DNA of 64,000 bases from Akkermansiaceae bacterium. GTDB lineage: Bacteria; Verrucomicrobiota; Verrucomicrobiia; Verrucomicrobiales; Akkermansiaceae. Of this stretch, positions 44,760 through 55,300 are shown in pieces. The notes under the pieces were generated by a model. That model had not been told where the DNA came from, did no database searches, and worked only from the letters and a program-made list of their open reading frames with translations. The position numbers were made by a program, and so were the translations under genes. The number at the start of each line of letters is the position of its first letter. Position 1 is the first letter of the stretch. The stretch lies in NCBI GenBank assembly GCA_905181965.1, contig CAJIZY010000003.1, forward strand, positions 62,001-126,000, read 5' to 3'.

Positions 44760-46229
44760 TTATTGAGTTTGCATGAAGGTCTTGTAGTCAAGAGCCTGCT
44801 TCTTTGATGTTCCGGATTCCCGGATCATAGAAAAAAGTTTTCGTGCTATAGCAGGATCCTCCAAGGCATCTCCTGTCCTCTTTTGCCACGACGTTAGTTC
44901 GGCTTTCAATCGACCAAGTATCTCGGCATGCGCAAGGTCTTCAGCCAGATTCTTGAATTCAAAGGGATCCATTTGCAGGTCATACAACTCGTACTTGGGC
45001 GGCTTTCTCATTATTTTATAGGCCATTTGAACCTGTTTTGAAGCGGCCGCCAATAGTTCGGCCTCCGGTGTCTTGAAGAATTTTCTACCCATAGTGAAGG
45101 CATAGCCAGGATTCATCTCTCCTGCGAGTGGGTTATAGATCAGCTTGTATCGTGCATCACGCACCGTTCGCTGAGGCCAGGGATTGTGATTGGAGTGAAC
45201 ATGAAACTCGGTGAAAAGATACTTTCGCCAGTTAGGACTCCCGCCATAGGTGATGGTCTTAAGGGACTGGCCAGGTAGTGACTTGGGTATCGTGACCCCG
45301 GCGATTTCGCAAAAGGTCGGGAAAAGATCGAGCGTGGTGACCAGTTCCTTTTTTTGCTGCCCACCCTTTGCTCCGGGCCAGCGAATAATCATGGGAATCT
45401 TTACCCCGCCCTCATAAGAAGTTCGTTTGCCCCGCAGAAGATCAGCCCCGTGATCACCGATATAAACCACCACGGTATCCTTGGACTTGCCGGAAGCCTC
45501 CAGGGCCTCAAGCAGATCACCGATATATGAATCCAGGCGCATCATGCAGTTGTAGTAGTCAGCGGTCTGCTGGCGCAGCTCAGGATGATTGATTCCCATG
45601 TAGGGAATCGCATCAACATCCTTGCCAGTCAGCGGCTTGGCCGGAAGCTTATCAACTGTCTTTATAAAAGGGCGATGGGCATCAGGATAATTCACATGCA
45701 GATAAAAAGGCTCGTCGCTTTGCTTGATAAACTTTGCTGCATTTTCTACGTAAGCGGCCATATCCTTACGGCTAAAATTGGCACTGGGAATGGCCTTGAA
45801 ATCAAAAGGGAAGGCGCTCTTGGGATTGATGTGCAGTTTACCGATGATACCGGTGCGGTAACCCGCCCTACCAAGGGTCTTCACCACGTTTTTGATTTTC
45901 CCTGAATACATTGCGTAATTCCAGGTGGCCAAGCCGATCTGCCCGTTTTGATGTGGATAGAGACCGGTTAGAAAGGCCGCCCTCGATTGCGAACACCCCG
46001 CCTGTGGAACATAGGCATTGCGAAACAACGTGCCCTGGGTTGCCAGTTTGTCTAGGTGAGGTGTTTTGACCGGCGCACCATAACACCCAATCTCAGGCCC
46101 GTTATCTTCTGAAACAATGAACAGAATATTGGATTTCTTTTTTTGATCCGACGCCTGCCCCCATAATGAGGCGCCCATTACAAAAAATAAAAGTATGGCG
46201 ATTAGAGATACTATTTTGACGAGGCTCAT
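44760..46229 (-). CDS. Secreted sulfatase with CSQSR active site
   Basis: A 489-residue type I sulfatase/alkaline phosphatase superfamily protein with a signal peptide (about 1-26). Metal ligands are DN in IVSEDNGPE (D42, N43) and DHG in VVYIGDHGAD. The active-site sequence is GCSQSRAAFLTGLYPHQNG; C79 would be converted to formylglycine. Position +2 is Gln instead of the usual Pro (CxPSR), a form seen in heparan N-sulfatase-like sulfatases. It should release sulfate from a polysaccharide or glycosaminoglycan-like substrate. It starts 30 nt after the glutathione peroxidase stop on the same strand. Confidence 0.88.
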   Translation of the reverse strand: MSLVKIVSLIAILLFFVMGASLWGQASDQKKKSNILFIVSEDNGPEIGCYGAPVKTPHLDKLATQGTLFRNAYVPQAGCSQSRAAFLTGLYPHQNGQIGLATWNYAMYSGKIKNVVKTLGRAGYRTGIIGKLHINPKSAFPFDFKAIPSANFSRKDMAAYVENAAKFIKQSDEPFYLHVNYPDAHRPFIKTVDKLPAKPLTGKDVDAIPYMGINHPELRQQTADYYNCMMRLDSYIGDLLEALEASGKSKDTVVVYIGDHGADLLRGKRTSYEGGVKIPMIIRWPGAKGGQQKKELVTTLDLFPTFCEIAGVTIPKSLPGQSLKTITYGGSPNWRKYLFTEFHVHSNHNPWPQRTVRDARYKLIYNPLAGEMNPGYAFTMGRKFFKTPEAELLAAASKQVQMAYKIMRKPPKYELYDLQMDPFEFKNLAEDLAHAEILGRLKAELTSWQKRTGDALEDPAIARKLFSMIRESGTSKKQALDYKTFMQTQ

Positions 46230-46259
46230 CTTTGCCCCGTTGTATACGGTCTTAATAAG

Positions 46260-46799
46260 CTACTTCACAAGTTTCTCGATTTTCTCAGTGACCTCAGCTG
46301 AGGTTGGCTCAACCCCTGAATTGAAACGAGCGATGATTTTACCGTCAGCATTGATGAGGAACTTTTCAAAGTTCCAGCCAATGTCACCGGCATGTGGAGA
46401 CTTCTTCCCTGCCAACGCTTCATACAAAGGATGTCGATTTTCACCATTCACCTCAATCTTCGAAAACATCGGAAAACTAACATCATATTTCGTCTTACAA
46501 AAGGCCTTGATATCCACCTCCGTGCCGGGCTCTTGCCCTCCAAATTGATTACAAGGAAAGCCAGCGATCAAAAGCCCCTTTTTCTCATATTTCTTATGGA
46601 GGGCTTGCAGCCCCTCATACTGACGCGTGAAGCCACACTTGGAAGCAGTATTGACGATCAGAACGACCTTAGGTTTGGTGACACCTAAGGTTGTCTTCCT
46701 GCCATCAATGGTTTCCACCTTAACGTCCAGAGGAGAAGCAGCAGCAAAAGATGAAATCAAAAACAAAGAACAGAGTGAGGTTAAATTGGGCCTAAACAT
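46260..46799 (-). CDS. Secreted glutathione-peroxidase family protein (Cys type)
   Basis: A 179-residue protein with a signal peptide (about 1-21). The catalytic tetrad of the thiol peroxidase family is visible: C55 in NTASKCGFT, Q89 in CNQFGGQEPG, and W142 and N143 in GWNFEKFL. Cysteine replaces selenocysteine, so the reductant is more likely thioredoxin-like than glutathione (known for Cys-type members). It reduces peroxides outside the cytoplasm. It is upstream of and probably cotranscribed with the sulfatase, whose Cys-to-formylglycine maturation also involves thiol chemistry, though a functional link is speculation. Confidence 0.88.
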   Translation of the reverse strand: MFRPNLTSLCSLFLISSFAAASPLDVKVETIDGRKTTLGVTKPKVVLIVNTASKCGFTRQYEGLQALHKKYEKKGLLIAGFPCNQFGGQEPGTEVDIKAFCKTKYDVSFPMFSKIEVNGENRHPLYEALAGKKSPHAGDIGWNFEKFLINADGKIIARFNSGVEPTSAEVTEKIEKLVK

Positions 46800-46938
46800 G
46801 ATTAGAAGATCACCCCAATCTCAACTCCGTCAAGAGATCAAATTGCCCTCATAACCGATGACTCCTTAGGCAGGAATAAAGTTTAATTAAGGAAATCCCG
46901 GTAGCGAATCAGAAGCACCGGAATTTAGATAACTTCCT

Positions 46939-47008
46939 CTTTCTCCCCACCAGCTCCAGTACAAATACGGCTCCATGGCCCTGCCACCAAAAGAAAAATC
47001 CTAGCAGC
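46939..47008 (+). repeat. TTCCTAGCAG leader repeat, copy 4
   Basis: CTTTCTCCCCACCAGCTCC, then ACAAATACGGCTCCATGGCC, CTGCCACCAAAAG and AAAAATCCTAGCAGC. The order and spacing of blocks match copies 1, 2 and 5 over about 70 nt. It lies 54 nt before copy 5, so two copies stand in tandem in front of the same gene. Confidence 0.75.
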
Positions 47009-47062
47009 TATCGTTGAAACGTTCCACGTCCAACCACCGTATAATTCAACTAATCCCAACCG

Positions 47063-47140
47063 GTCTTCTCCGGTCCTCTCCGGTCCAAATACAATTCCAT
47101 GGCCCTCCCGCCAAAAAATTCCTATCAGTCAGTAGGAATA
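47063..47140 (+). repeat. TTCCTAGCAG leader repeat, copy 5
   Basis: GTCTTCTCC, CTCTCCGGTCCAAATACA, TTCCATGGCCCTCCCGCC, then AATTCCTATCAGTCAGTAGG. TTCCTA and TAGGAA pair as a perfect 6-bp stem with an 8-nt loop (47119-47138). The ATG inside it (47099) is in frame with the next gene, but the signal peptide begins at ATG 47159, so the repeat is taken as untranslated. Confidence 0.8.
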
Positions 47141-47158
47141 GACCCAACTCACTCCACT

Positions 47159-49804
47159 ATGAAACCCTCTAGCTCACCCCTTGTTTTTGCTGTCGCCGTC
47201 ATGCTTATTACTGCCAACGAAAAGGCTGCAGGGCAATGGGTCGCCTATAACGATTCCGCCGATATTGATCCTGATTTGACAGCTGAAAATATCACATCGT
47301 TTGGACTTGGGCGAGGGTATCAGGGTGATGGTGGAGCAGGTGAGTTATTGGACTTTGAGACGGGAAATCCAACCGGTGTGGAAGTTAAATTTGTGGAAAT
47401 ATTTTCCACGGGTAATACCGTCAACTGGGCAGGAGATCTCTCCAGAGTCGACGAAGATTCTGATGCCGCGCTCACTTTCAGCGAGAATGTCAATCTTACC
47501 GGAAATATGAGCTACAACGATGCACCGGGTTGGTATGTCGATCTAATCATTACCGGACTCGATCCTGAACGCACCTACACGTTTGAAGGAACCGCTAATC
47601 GTGGCGGGGGGGCGTCTTATGCGGACCGGGTGACCAACTGGAGCATCTTGGAAGCCGATGACTTAGTTTATGCGAGCACACTGGCTGCCCATAAGGTCAG
47701 TGATGCTTCGGTCGAGTTTAGCACGGGGGAAAACACTGCGGGATACGTGGCACGCTGGACGGGAATTCAACCAGGGCAAGACGGAAAGATTTTGATCCGA
47801 ACAACCCATGGCATTGGGGAAGCAGCTGGCGGAATGCCGGGTGCTCATGCTTACAAGGGCTACGCTGGCGGAGCGTTTATTGTTCGCGAGGAACCTGCAG
47901 CAAGCGGGTTTGTCTGGCGCGCATTTAACGATAGCGTTATCACCGACCCTGGACTCGTGTCAGAGAACGCTACGAACTTCGGACTTGGGCGAGGGTTCGA
48001 TGGAACTGGTGAGACCGGTGAATTACTCAAGATCAATTCGGGAGATGCTACAGGCGTAACCGTTGAATTTGTCGAAAATTTCTCTACGGGTAACACGATC
48101 AACACTGCGCGTGATTTTTCTGAATTTAATCCTGAAACTGATGCCGCCATGATTTTTGGAGACCATGTCGAAGCATCTGGAAACTTAAGTTACAACGACG
48201 CGCCGGGATGGTACCTGGATCTCATTATCACTGATCTTGATCCGGAGAAAACTTACTCTTTTTCGGGAACTGTAAACCGGGCGGGAGGAGCATCCTATGC
48301 CGACCGTGTCACCAACTGGACCATTCGTGATGCAAAGGCATCCGTCTATGCCTGTTCAACCGGGGCTCACAAAGTCAGTGACACCTCGGTTGAATTCAGC
48401 ACAGGGGAGAATGGAGCTGGGTATGTGGCGCGCTGGACGGATATTCAGCCAAGCGAGGACGGCAAGGTTACGATTCGCACTAGCCATGGTGTCGGTGAAG
48501 CCAATGGGGGGCTGCCCGGCGCCCACGCCTACAAAGGCTATGGCGGTGGTGTTTTCATGTTAGGCGAGCAGTCAGGCGCATCTGTTATTCCAATTGATTC
48601 AGTCGGTGTTTTCCGACTAACTCCAGCCCCAAATTTGGAAAACGTGCATCCCAATGCGCCTGTCGAAATTGTCCTAGAGCATCGTTCCGCGGTGGTCGAT
48701 CCAGCAACGATCTTACTTTCCTTAAATGAAATCAACGTAGTGCCGGAAGTGATTGTCAGTGAAGACGAAACGATCATTCGTTTTATCCCCTCAACAATGC
48801 CGGCCGCTAACTCAACAACGAACGTAGCCCTCAAGTTCAGCGATAACTCTGAACCAGCGACCGACTATGTCCGTGAGTGGTCATTCAAGGTGACGAATTA
48901 TATCGACCAGAATTTATACGGCACGATCCCGTCATCCTGGGCAATGCCCATCGACGGTGCTCGACAACGGGGTATCGCCATGCGTGTTGCTGCTCCCAGC
49001 TTGGATGACGATGTGTTCCTCGAAACCCCCGAGGACGTAGAAGCAATATGGAATGAAACCTTCGTGAACCTCGCAGATCTCAAGGATGCGAATAGTCTCG
49101 GTTATTTCATTGAAACTGGCACCATCAACTACCAAACCGATCTCGAGCCGCGTGGCAACAAGGCTGGTGAAACCAACTTCCCAGGGATTCAAAGCAGCTT
49201 TGAACCGGGGGTTCCATTTGGCCTTGAGATCGATACATTACTCCTCCTCGATCCAGGGTTCCACTTGTTCAATTTTACTGTGCCAGGAGACTTTGAGTGC
49301 TTCATCGGTTTTGGCAGTAACAAGATAAAACTACCGCGAACCTATGCTGAGTGCACGAACTGCGGAGGGGAGGACGGCCCGTGGTTCACCGGTATTGTGA
49401 TAGAAGAGCGCGGCCTTTACCCTTTCAGAGTCATCTACCCAAACCCGGGAGGCTCTGGCAGCCTTGAGTGGTTAGAAGTTGCCCCTGATGGTCGACGCCA
49501 CTTAATCAATGCGCCGAATGAAGATTCGATCCCGGCATTCCTCCCATCGAGCATCTTTCCGGTCGGCTTGCGTGTCCTCAGTATCGAGCGCAATGGCCCC
49601 CTACTAAACTTGATGGTAGAGACCCCAGATCCATCGCTAGCTCACATCGTCGAAATGAGTACGAGTCTTGAGCCCAATTCATGGGGGCCAGCACTGATTG
49701 AGGACACTGAACAAATCACTGGCAACCTCCTGCGAATTGAGCTCGAAATACCAACCAATCCAACTGCTTTTTTTCGTGTCCGGATCGGCGCAGACGGTAA
49801 CTAG
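47159..49804 (+). CDS. Large secreted protein with two tandem beta modules and an Ig-like domain
   Basis: ATG 47159 opens a signal peptide (SSPLVFAVAVMLITANEKAAG). Two modules of about 225 residues follow, each starting W(V/R)A(Y/F)NDS and containing SYNDAPGWYxDLIIT, SYADRVTNW and GAHAYKGYxGG. Next are an SbsA-type Ig-like domain (about 450-580) and a domain with FECFIGFGSNKIKL and ECTNCGGEDGPWF. The tail is SMxTSLEPNSW...AFFRVRIG. It looks like an extracellular binding or structural protein; no catalytic motif is seen. It is preceded by two leader repeats and is convergent with the propeller gene at 49964. Confidence 0.7.
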   Translation: MKPSSSPLVFAVAVMLITANEKAAGQWVAYNDSADIDPDLTAENITSFGLGRGYQGDGGAGELLDFETGNPTGVEVKFVEIFSTGNTVNWAGDLSRVDEDSDAALTFSENVNLTGNMSYNDAPGWYVDLIITGLDPERTYTFEGTANRGGGASYADRVTNWSILEADDLVYASTLAAHKVSDASVEFSTGENTAGYVARWTGIQPGQDGKILIRTTHGIGEAAGGMPGAHAYKGYAGGAFIVREEPAASGFVWRAFNDSVITDPGLVSENATNFGLGRGFDGTGETGELLKINSGDATGVTVEFVENFSTGNTINTARDFSEFNPETDAAMIFGDHVEASGNLSYNDAPGWYLDLIITDLDPEKTYSFSGTVNRAGGASYADRVTNWTIRDAKASVYACSTGAHKVSDTSVEFSTGENGAGYVARWTDIQPSEDGKVTIRTSHGVGEANGGLPGAHAYKGYGGGVFMLGEQSGASVIPIDSVGVFRLTPAPNLENVHPNAPVEIVLEHRSAVVDPATILLSLNEINVVPEVIVSEDETIIRFIPSTMPAANSTTNVALKFSDNSEPATDYVREWSFKVTNYIDQNLYGTIPSSWAMPIDGARQRGIAMRVAAPSLDDDVFLETPEDVEAIWNETFVNLADLKDANSLGYFIETGTINYQTDLEPRGNKAGETNFPGIQSSFEPGVPFGLEIDTLLLLDPGFHLFNFTVPGDFECFIGFGSNKIKLPRTYAECTNCGGEDGPWFTGIVIEERGLYPFRVIYPNPGGSGSLEWLEVAPDGRRHLINAPNEDSIPAFLPSSIFPVGLRVLSIERNGPLLNLMVETPDPSLAHIVEMSTSLEPNSWGPALIEDTEQITGNLLRIELEIPTNPTAFFRVRIGADGN
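47237..48565 (+). repeat. Two tandem copies of a 678-bp coding module
   Basis: Unit 1 is 47237-47914 and unit 2 is 47915 to about 48565, a period of 226 codons. Long blocks are shared at both protein and DNA level (for example the stretch around GCGGACCGGGTGACCAACTGG against GCCGACCGTGTCACCAACTGG). The duplication is old enough for many synonymous and some replacement changes. It lies wholly inside the secreted protein gene. Confidence 0.85.
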
Positions 49805-49963
49805 GAGAGCGTTTACAGCGTCAGCACTGAGGTAGATACTTTCCTCATGTTAATTTTCTTTTTCAGCAGATTGCGATGGTTTCCTTTCTGTTGATTTTCG
49901 ATTGATCTATTGCGTCGCGCTCGGACCGGGTCGCAATCCGAGCGATCTCGACTCCGCTTAACC

Positions 49964-52175
49964 CTATCGAGAAACTTTCAAACGCAGGAAATTCTCCCCC
50001 CCGTTTGCCAATGGAATCGACACCCTCCGTATTTCAACTTCGGCGCGAGCCTCGAGCAATTCATCAGGCGTATCAATCCAGGTTTTCAGATCGGAACTCG
50101 CTTGGACCTGGTAGATGATATCGGTTCGATCGAGAATCTTCCGGTAAGTCAAAACCATCGACTCCCCTTCATGCCCGATTGTAACTCCGTCATCCTCTAT
50201 AATTGTTGATCTTGGATTATTACCGAACGCGTATTCGATCAAAGTCCCCATTTCCATCCCCATCCCCATCCGCAAGATCACCCCATAGTGAGGATTCTAG
50301 ATTAGGATCGGCAAGTTCTTCGATGCTGAAATGTTGATGCCGCCAGATTTCCATCGGCTCCGCATTGAAAAGAATCTTAGCAGGCCGCGGCCCCTCTTCC
50401 AATATGCCATCGCTCACCGTGACAGCGAATCTTGGGGGAGATTCCGGAGCCAGCCTCTGATAACGGAACATCGAAATATCCGTGACCCCAGAGACTCTCT
50501 CTCCGATTGTAAAATAAGCGTCAGCACTTGCCGAAAAGCAAACCGCCTCTCCTTTTGGTTCGCCTCCCGGAACGCGTGCTCCAAAAAAGGGTAACTCTTC
50601 AATAGCACTACCGGTGAGAAGGTCGGCAATAGAGACGCTCAGATCCGGACGCCGAAAATACAAAACGTGCTCGTAGTTTCGAACGATAATTTCGAGCCCA
50701 TCTCGAGAAATATCGGCAGCAGTTGTACTCACTGAAAAACCGTAAAGGCGATCGTGAATGATGGCTGGCGTCTCACCGAGATATTCCAAGGTTTGCACGC
50801 CAATATAGTTTTCCTGATGAGCGAGCCGGAACAGCCGGCCGACTGTTTCGCGCTTAGACAGAATATACACGTCCCCGTTATGTGGATCGACGATCAAAGA
50901 TTCTGCGTCGCGGCGAGCTGGAACACCGGGCACTCCAGGTCCACCTTCACCTCCCGGTGTTACGGGATATTGAAACTCAATTCTCTCGATGTCCGTTTCC
51001 GGAATAATTCCACCCCCATTGGCGACCAGAAGCGGCTCTCTAATTCGAAGAATGTTCAGGTCTGTTCTTACGGCACCGTTATCCCCAAAATCACCAATGT
51101 AGAGCAGGGGCTCGTCGTTCACCGTGGCGGCACCAATATCTTCCCAGTCATTATTAGTCGCACCAGCAAGAATCCACTCGCCTCGATTGCTTCCGTTGGT
51201 TCCCAGCGCGATCAAATTGGTCGGCTTGCCGCTATCTTGATGCGCCCACAAAATCCCCGGGTTTTGAATCGACGCGACCAATCCTGAGATTTCAGTAAGA
51301 CGCGTAGGCTCAAGAAGATTCCCCGCAACATGTCCTGCCCCAAACCGGCCCGGCTCGTAAACGAATTGAATCTCGCCATCGGTGATCTGAACCTGAGAAA
51401 AATCGGCGATCGCAACACCAGGAGCTGAAACTAACTCGAACCGCCCCGACTCAAGATCACTGATCCTAAAATCGAGCTGGCCATCATCGCTCGTAAAATC
51501 AGATGCCCTCAGTTGTTCTGGAGTGATCGCGATGATCGACTCCCCAGTCGAAGCAGCAAGCCAACTGCGCCGAATCACAGGGGCAGTCGGCCCGACGACA
51601 TCCGTCGCACGCAAATCGAAGCTCAAATCGGAGCTCCCCGGCTTGTCCTGATGCACCTCAACGGCGATGATGTTTTCTCCCGGTTTAAGCAAGAGAGGAG
51701 ATACGATGAACTCGTGAATGACAGTCTCGACCACCCCTCCCTGTGAAAGACTGGCCACCGTGTCTTTCGTGATTAACTCATCTTCCGGCATATTTGACCG
51801 CCCGACTTCCACTCCATTCACGAAGAGGACGGCCCCATCATCACGCAACAGCTCGAGTTTGATTCCCGGCAAAGCCGACGGGTCATCCACCATGAACTTA
51901 CGCCGAAAATACGTTGTGATAAACTTACTTCTCGGATTGTCACCAAACCCAACCTGAGTCGTTTCATCCTCACCATAGCCTAGCTCAGCCAATCCGCTTT
52001 TCCACGAACTGTCGTCAAAAAAATCCTGCCTCCACTCGTAACCCTGTTCGCTCCCGTCATCGAGATACTTCCACGTTGAACCAAACGGAATGAGAACTGA
52101 CTGACCACAAGCGAGACCCGTGAGTGCAATCGAAAGTGATACTAAAATAAATGAAGTGAACCCCAACAATCTCAT
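49964..52175 (-). CDS. Secreted galactose-binding-like plus propeller protein (frameshift near 3' end)
   Basis: The frame reaches 52232; ATG 52175 starts the signal peptide (MRLLGFTSFILVSLSIAL) and is preferred. Residues about 25-190 form a sandwich domain (FDDSSWKSGLAELGYGEDE, LRDDGAVLFVNGVEV, GENIIAVEVHQ) also found in the CotH protein upstream. Residues about 290-600 contain propeller-like sequence: NDWEDIGAATVNDEPLLYIGDFGDNG, DAESLIVDPHNGDVYILSKR. At DGDGDGNG the frame ends at 50220. Removing one G from GGGG (about 50249-50252) restores TLIEYAFGNNPRS and the usual tail to 49964 (NFLRLKVSR). The corrected length is about 736 residues. Function unknown. Confidence 0.68.
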
Positions 52176-52380
52176 AAGAACGAATGAACGAAGACACTTC
52201 TTCGCAGGTGAAAGCCTCTTCAGCGAATCCAAAACAACAATTTTCAGATTTTAACTTCGGACGAGATCCTCTCAGACCCCCCAAGAAAAAACCAAAGCTT
52301 CAACGGGGTGGTCCGACTCAGCTCCTTTTCTCTCCAATCAAAACCTGGGTTCCTTCCATTTCCGATTAGAAAGGAAATCA

Positions 52381-55300
52381 CTACTCCGTCAAAACGCGTA
52401 GTCGCATAAAGGATACTTTTTCCTCCTGATTATCGAAGGGTAAGACGCTTCGATATAGAACTACTGAAAGGCCATTTTCTGCTACCTCTTCAGAAACAAA
52501 TATCAGCTCACCGTCAGCCGGCTCCCAATTCTCAAGATTCCTCGACTGCTCAATGACGTAATTATCGAGCACCCCAGTGGTTATTTTCTGAACATGCAAA
52601 GTAGAGAAAGTTACCCTCTTGTTCTTCAACAATAAAATTCATAACTCCTACCTCAGGAATAGCGAACGAACTCGGATCGGCTGGATCCGTTCCCATCGCA
52701 ATTTCGACATCGTCGGGAACACTGTCTCCATCGCTATCATTCCCAACAGCAGGAGGGGCGCCTCCGATCCCAACTCCGGGAGTACCTCCAACTACTAAAC
52801 TAGCGGTCCAACTCGTAGCTTCGTTGTGATCAGAATTACTAAAAGGGCGAACAAGTTCGAGGCTGAAGCCTTGTCCATCCGCTTCCTCTGGCCATGGAGA
52901 GGCATCTTGATAGCGAAAATCTTTTATAACACTTTGAGAAAAATCGCTCAAAAGAAGATGCTCGCCATTATTATCAAGCCGCCCGCTATATGAGCCAGCC
53001 ACAGGAAGTCCGCCACCATAACGGAGTTCAAAGGCCTCCTTATTACTAACTAATAGAATCACTTCTTCTGGTCCGAGAGTCACTCTATCTGCTCCGCGAA
53101 AATCAAACCCAATTCCTGCAAGAAAAGATGACTCGAAAAGATTGACCTGTTTGCCTGCAATATTTTGGAGCTCAAGCCATTCAAAATCATCTTGATTAGT
53201 GAATCCTGCGGCTTTCTCTAATTCACTTGGTGCGGCCGGATGATACATGATCTCCGAAACCACAAGGTTAGCCTCTGAGCCGCGATCTTCGCCAACCACA
53301 AAATAAGCACTCTTGGGAGGGCTCCAGTAGATACGGCCATTCGCTTCTTCCGCCGTTCGAGAAGTGACGAGGGTCGACTTGTTTATCGGAAGGGGATTGG
53401 GAGCGAGCGTCTCATTAATATTAAGCTCTGGAAGAATGAAAAAGTCAGAGCCCCCCGGGGAAGTATTCATCCCTTGAATCGCGAGCACATTACGACCTTC
53501 ACGAACGATTTCCGATCCATTAGCAACACTGAAATCCTCGAAAATAATCGCCTCACTATCCTTATGAGATCTCGTTGCCCGAGAATTCCATGCCAGCGTT
53601 TCTGGAGCATTAGCACGAGCAATTTCGACCCCATTGAGATAAGCTGCGAATCCATCATCATACTTCATTTTAAGCGTCACCGCATTGACGTTTGAGGCCT
53701 TGTTATTGAAGTTGAATTCGACCCTAGCATAAACACTCGAGTTCACGTACCGCATCTCGCTCTGTATATTTGTGTTGATTAAATCGAGGGCTGGCCCGTT
53801 GGTTTCAAATCCCATCGCGGTTGCACCAGAAGCCCAAGAAGAATCATCAAAATCAAATGTGCTCCAACCATTACCAAGAGAGTCATCCAAAGGTATTAAG
53901 TGTTTACTCGGAACAAACGAGGCAACGTAATTATTGGTGAATTGACCACCAGGAAAAAGCTCGCCAGCTACAACGCCATTAAAGTCACGCGGATCCGTTC
54001 CGTCTAATGTGTAAAAGACCGACCCCTTAGGTGATGACATCGCGAGTTCAAAACCTTCCTCCACAATTCCACCTTCCCGATTCATGGTCGCCTCAGGAAG
54101 CCATTGCCGGTCCATAAATTTAACGCGCTCTCTCAACCATCCCTTGAGGTGCTCAACTTCACCTTCCCAACCTCTATCGCCATTGGAGTAACGCCCCCCA
54201 TTCGGAGGCCTAGTCGACCAGCGAAGGAAGTTTCGCGACTGAGCTTCCCTGATCTGAGAAGCCATCCCATCGATGATACTGTTAAAACTTTCTTCTGAAA
54301 AATGCGTCTTCCGGAGACTAAAATAGCGGTCGATATAGGCTTGGTTGAAATCGGGATCACCTCTATCGCTCGCAAGCGGAGGGGCTCCATTCACACCAGG
54401 TTTCCAAATCAGATTATTCCACCAAGGATAAGCCCAAAAATCATTATTAGAAAAAGAGCTCGGAACCCCTGAACGGCTATCCGAATCACAGCCCAGGCAA
54501 CGATCAAAGTCCCAGACGGGGCCATAATGAACCTTTCCTCCGCGAGGTTTAAACAAATAAGTGCTTAAGCGCAAAGCATCGGGATCTTTTGAAAGGATTC
54601 GTAACAAGTGCTCATCCAACCAACTTCCCACATCGATATACTCAGAATAATGTTTTCCAGTTGCGGTATTAACGTAGTCAGGGAAATTACGGATAGCTCC
54701 ATTGAATTCATTGAGATAGTTTCCAAGATATTCCGCTTGGGCATCGGTAACATTCTCTTCTTTTGGATAAATCCATCCTAGGGACCCCATACCCTGAACC
54801 CTGAGACCTCGATCCCCAGGATCGAGTCGATCTTTCTTAAACATGAAGCCTCCTGTGATTGCGGGCTCAGTCGTGTCGGATGGAGAGAGGCGCTCAACAT
54901 CAACGCGATTAGGATCCCTCTTAACTTTTTCAATGAGAGAGTAAACTCCCATATAGTCTTCTGCTTCAAGAACCCCATCATCCGTATTCGAGAAAACTTC
55001 CACAAATCGTGTCCGCGGCGCATAACGACCAATCCTGCGACTCAGCTCATACATGAAGGGGTTACGCATCAGCGCACGATCAAAATCCCAGCGCCCGCTT
55101 AGCACCCAATCAGACTGGGCCGGCATTCCCAGCACGCTCAAATCACGATCTTCATCCACCTCGTCGCGAAACTCCACCGCAAGAGAATACTTTGCCCAAG
55201 AACCCGTGGAAGACCCGCGTTGCCGCATGTTACCCCGGGTTTCCAAGTCAGGCTTATTTCTTACCGACGCCCGCTTCTCCTCACCTTCACCTTTCGGCTC

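Noticed and set aside
33131-47140. Integron attC array or CRISPR array
   Set aside because: The repeats are 70-80 bp, kilobases apart and all in one orientation upstream of genes. No integrase, cas genes, regular spacers or attC-type inverted core sites were seen.
47099-47158. In-frame ATG 20 codons upstream of the large secreted protein
   Set aside because: It lies inside leader repeat copy 5, and the signal peptide begins at ATG 47159.
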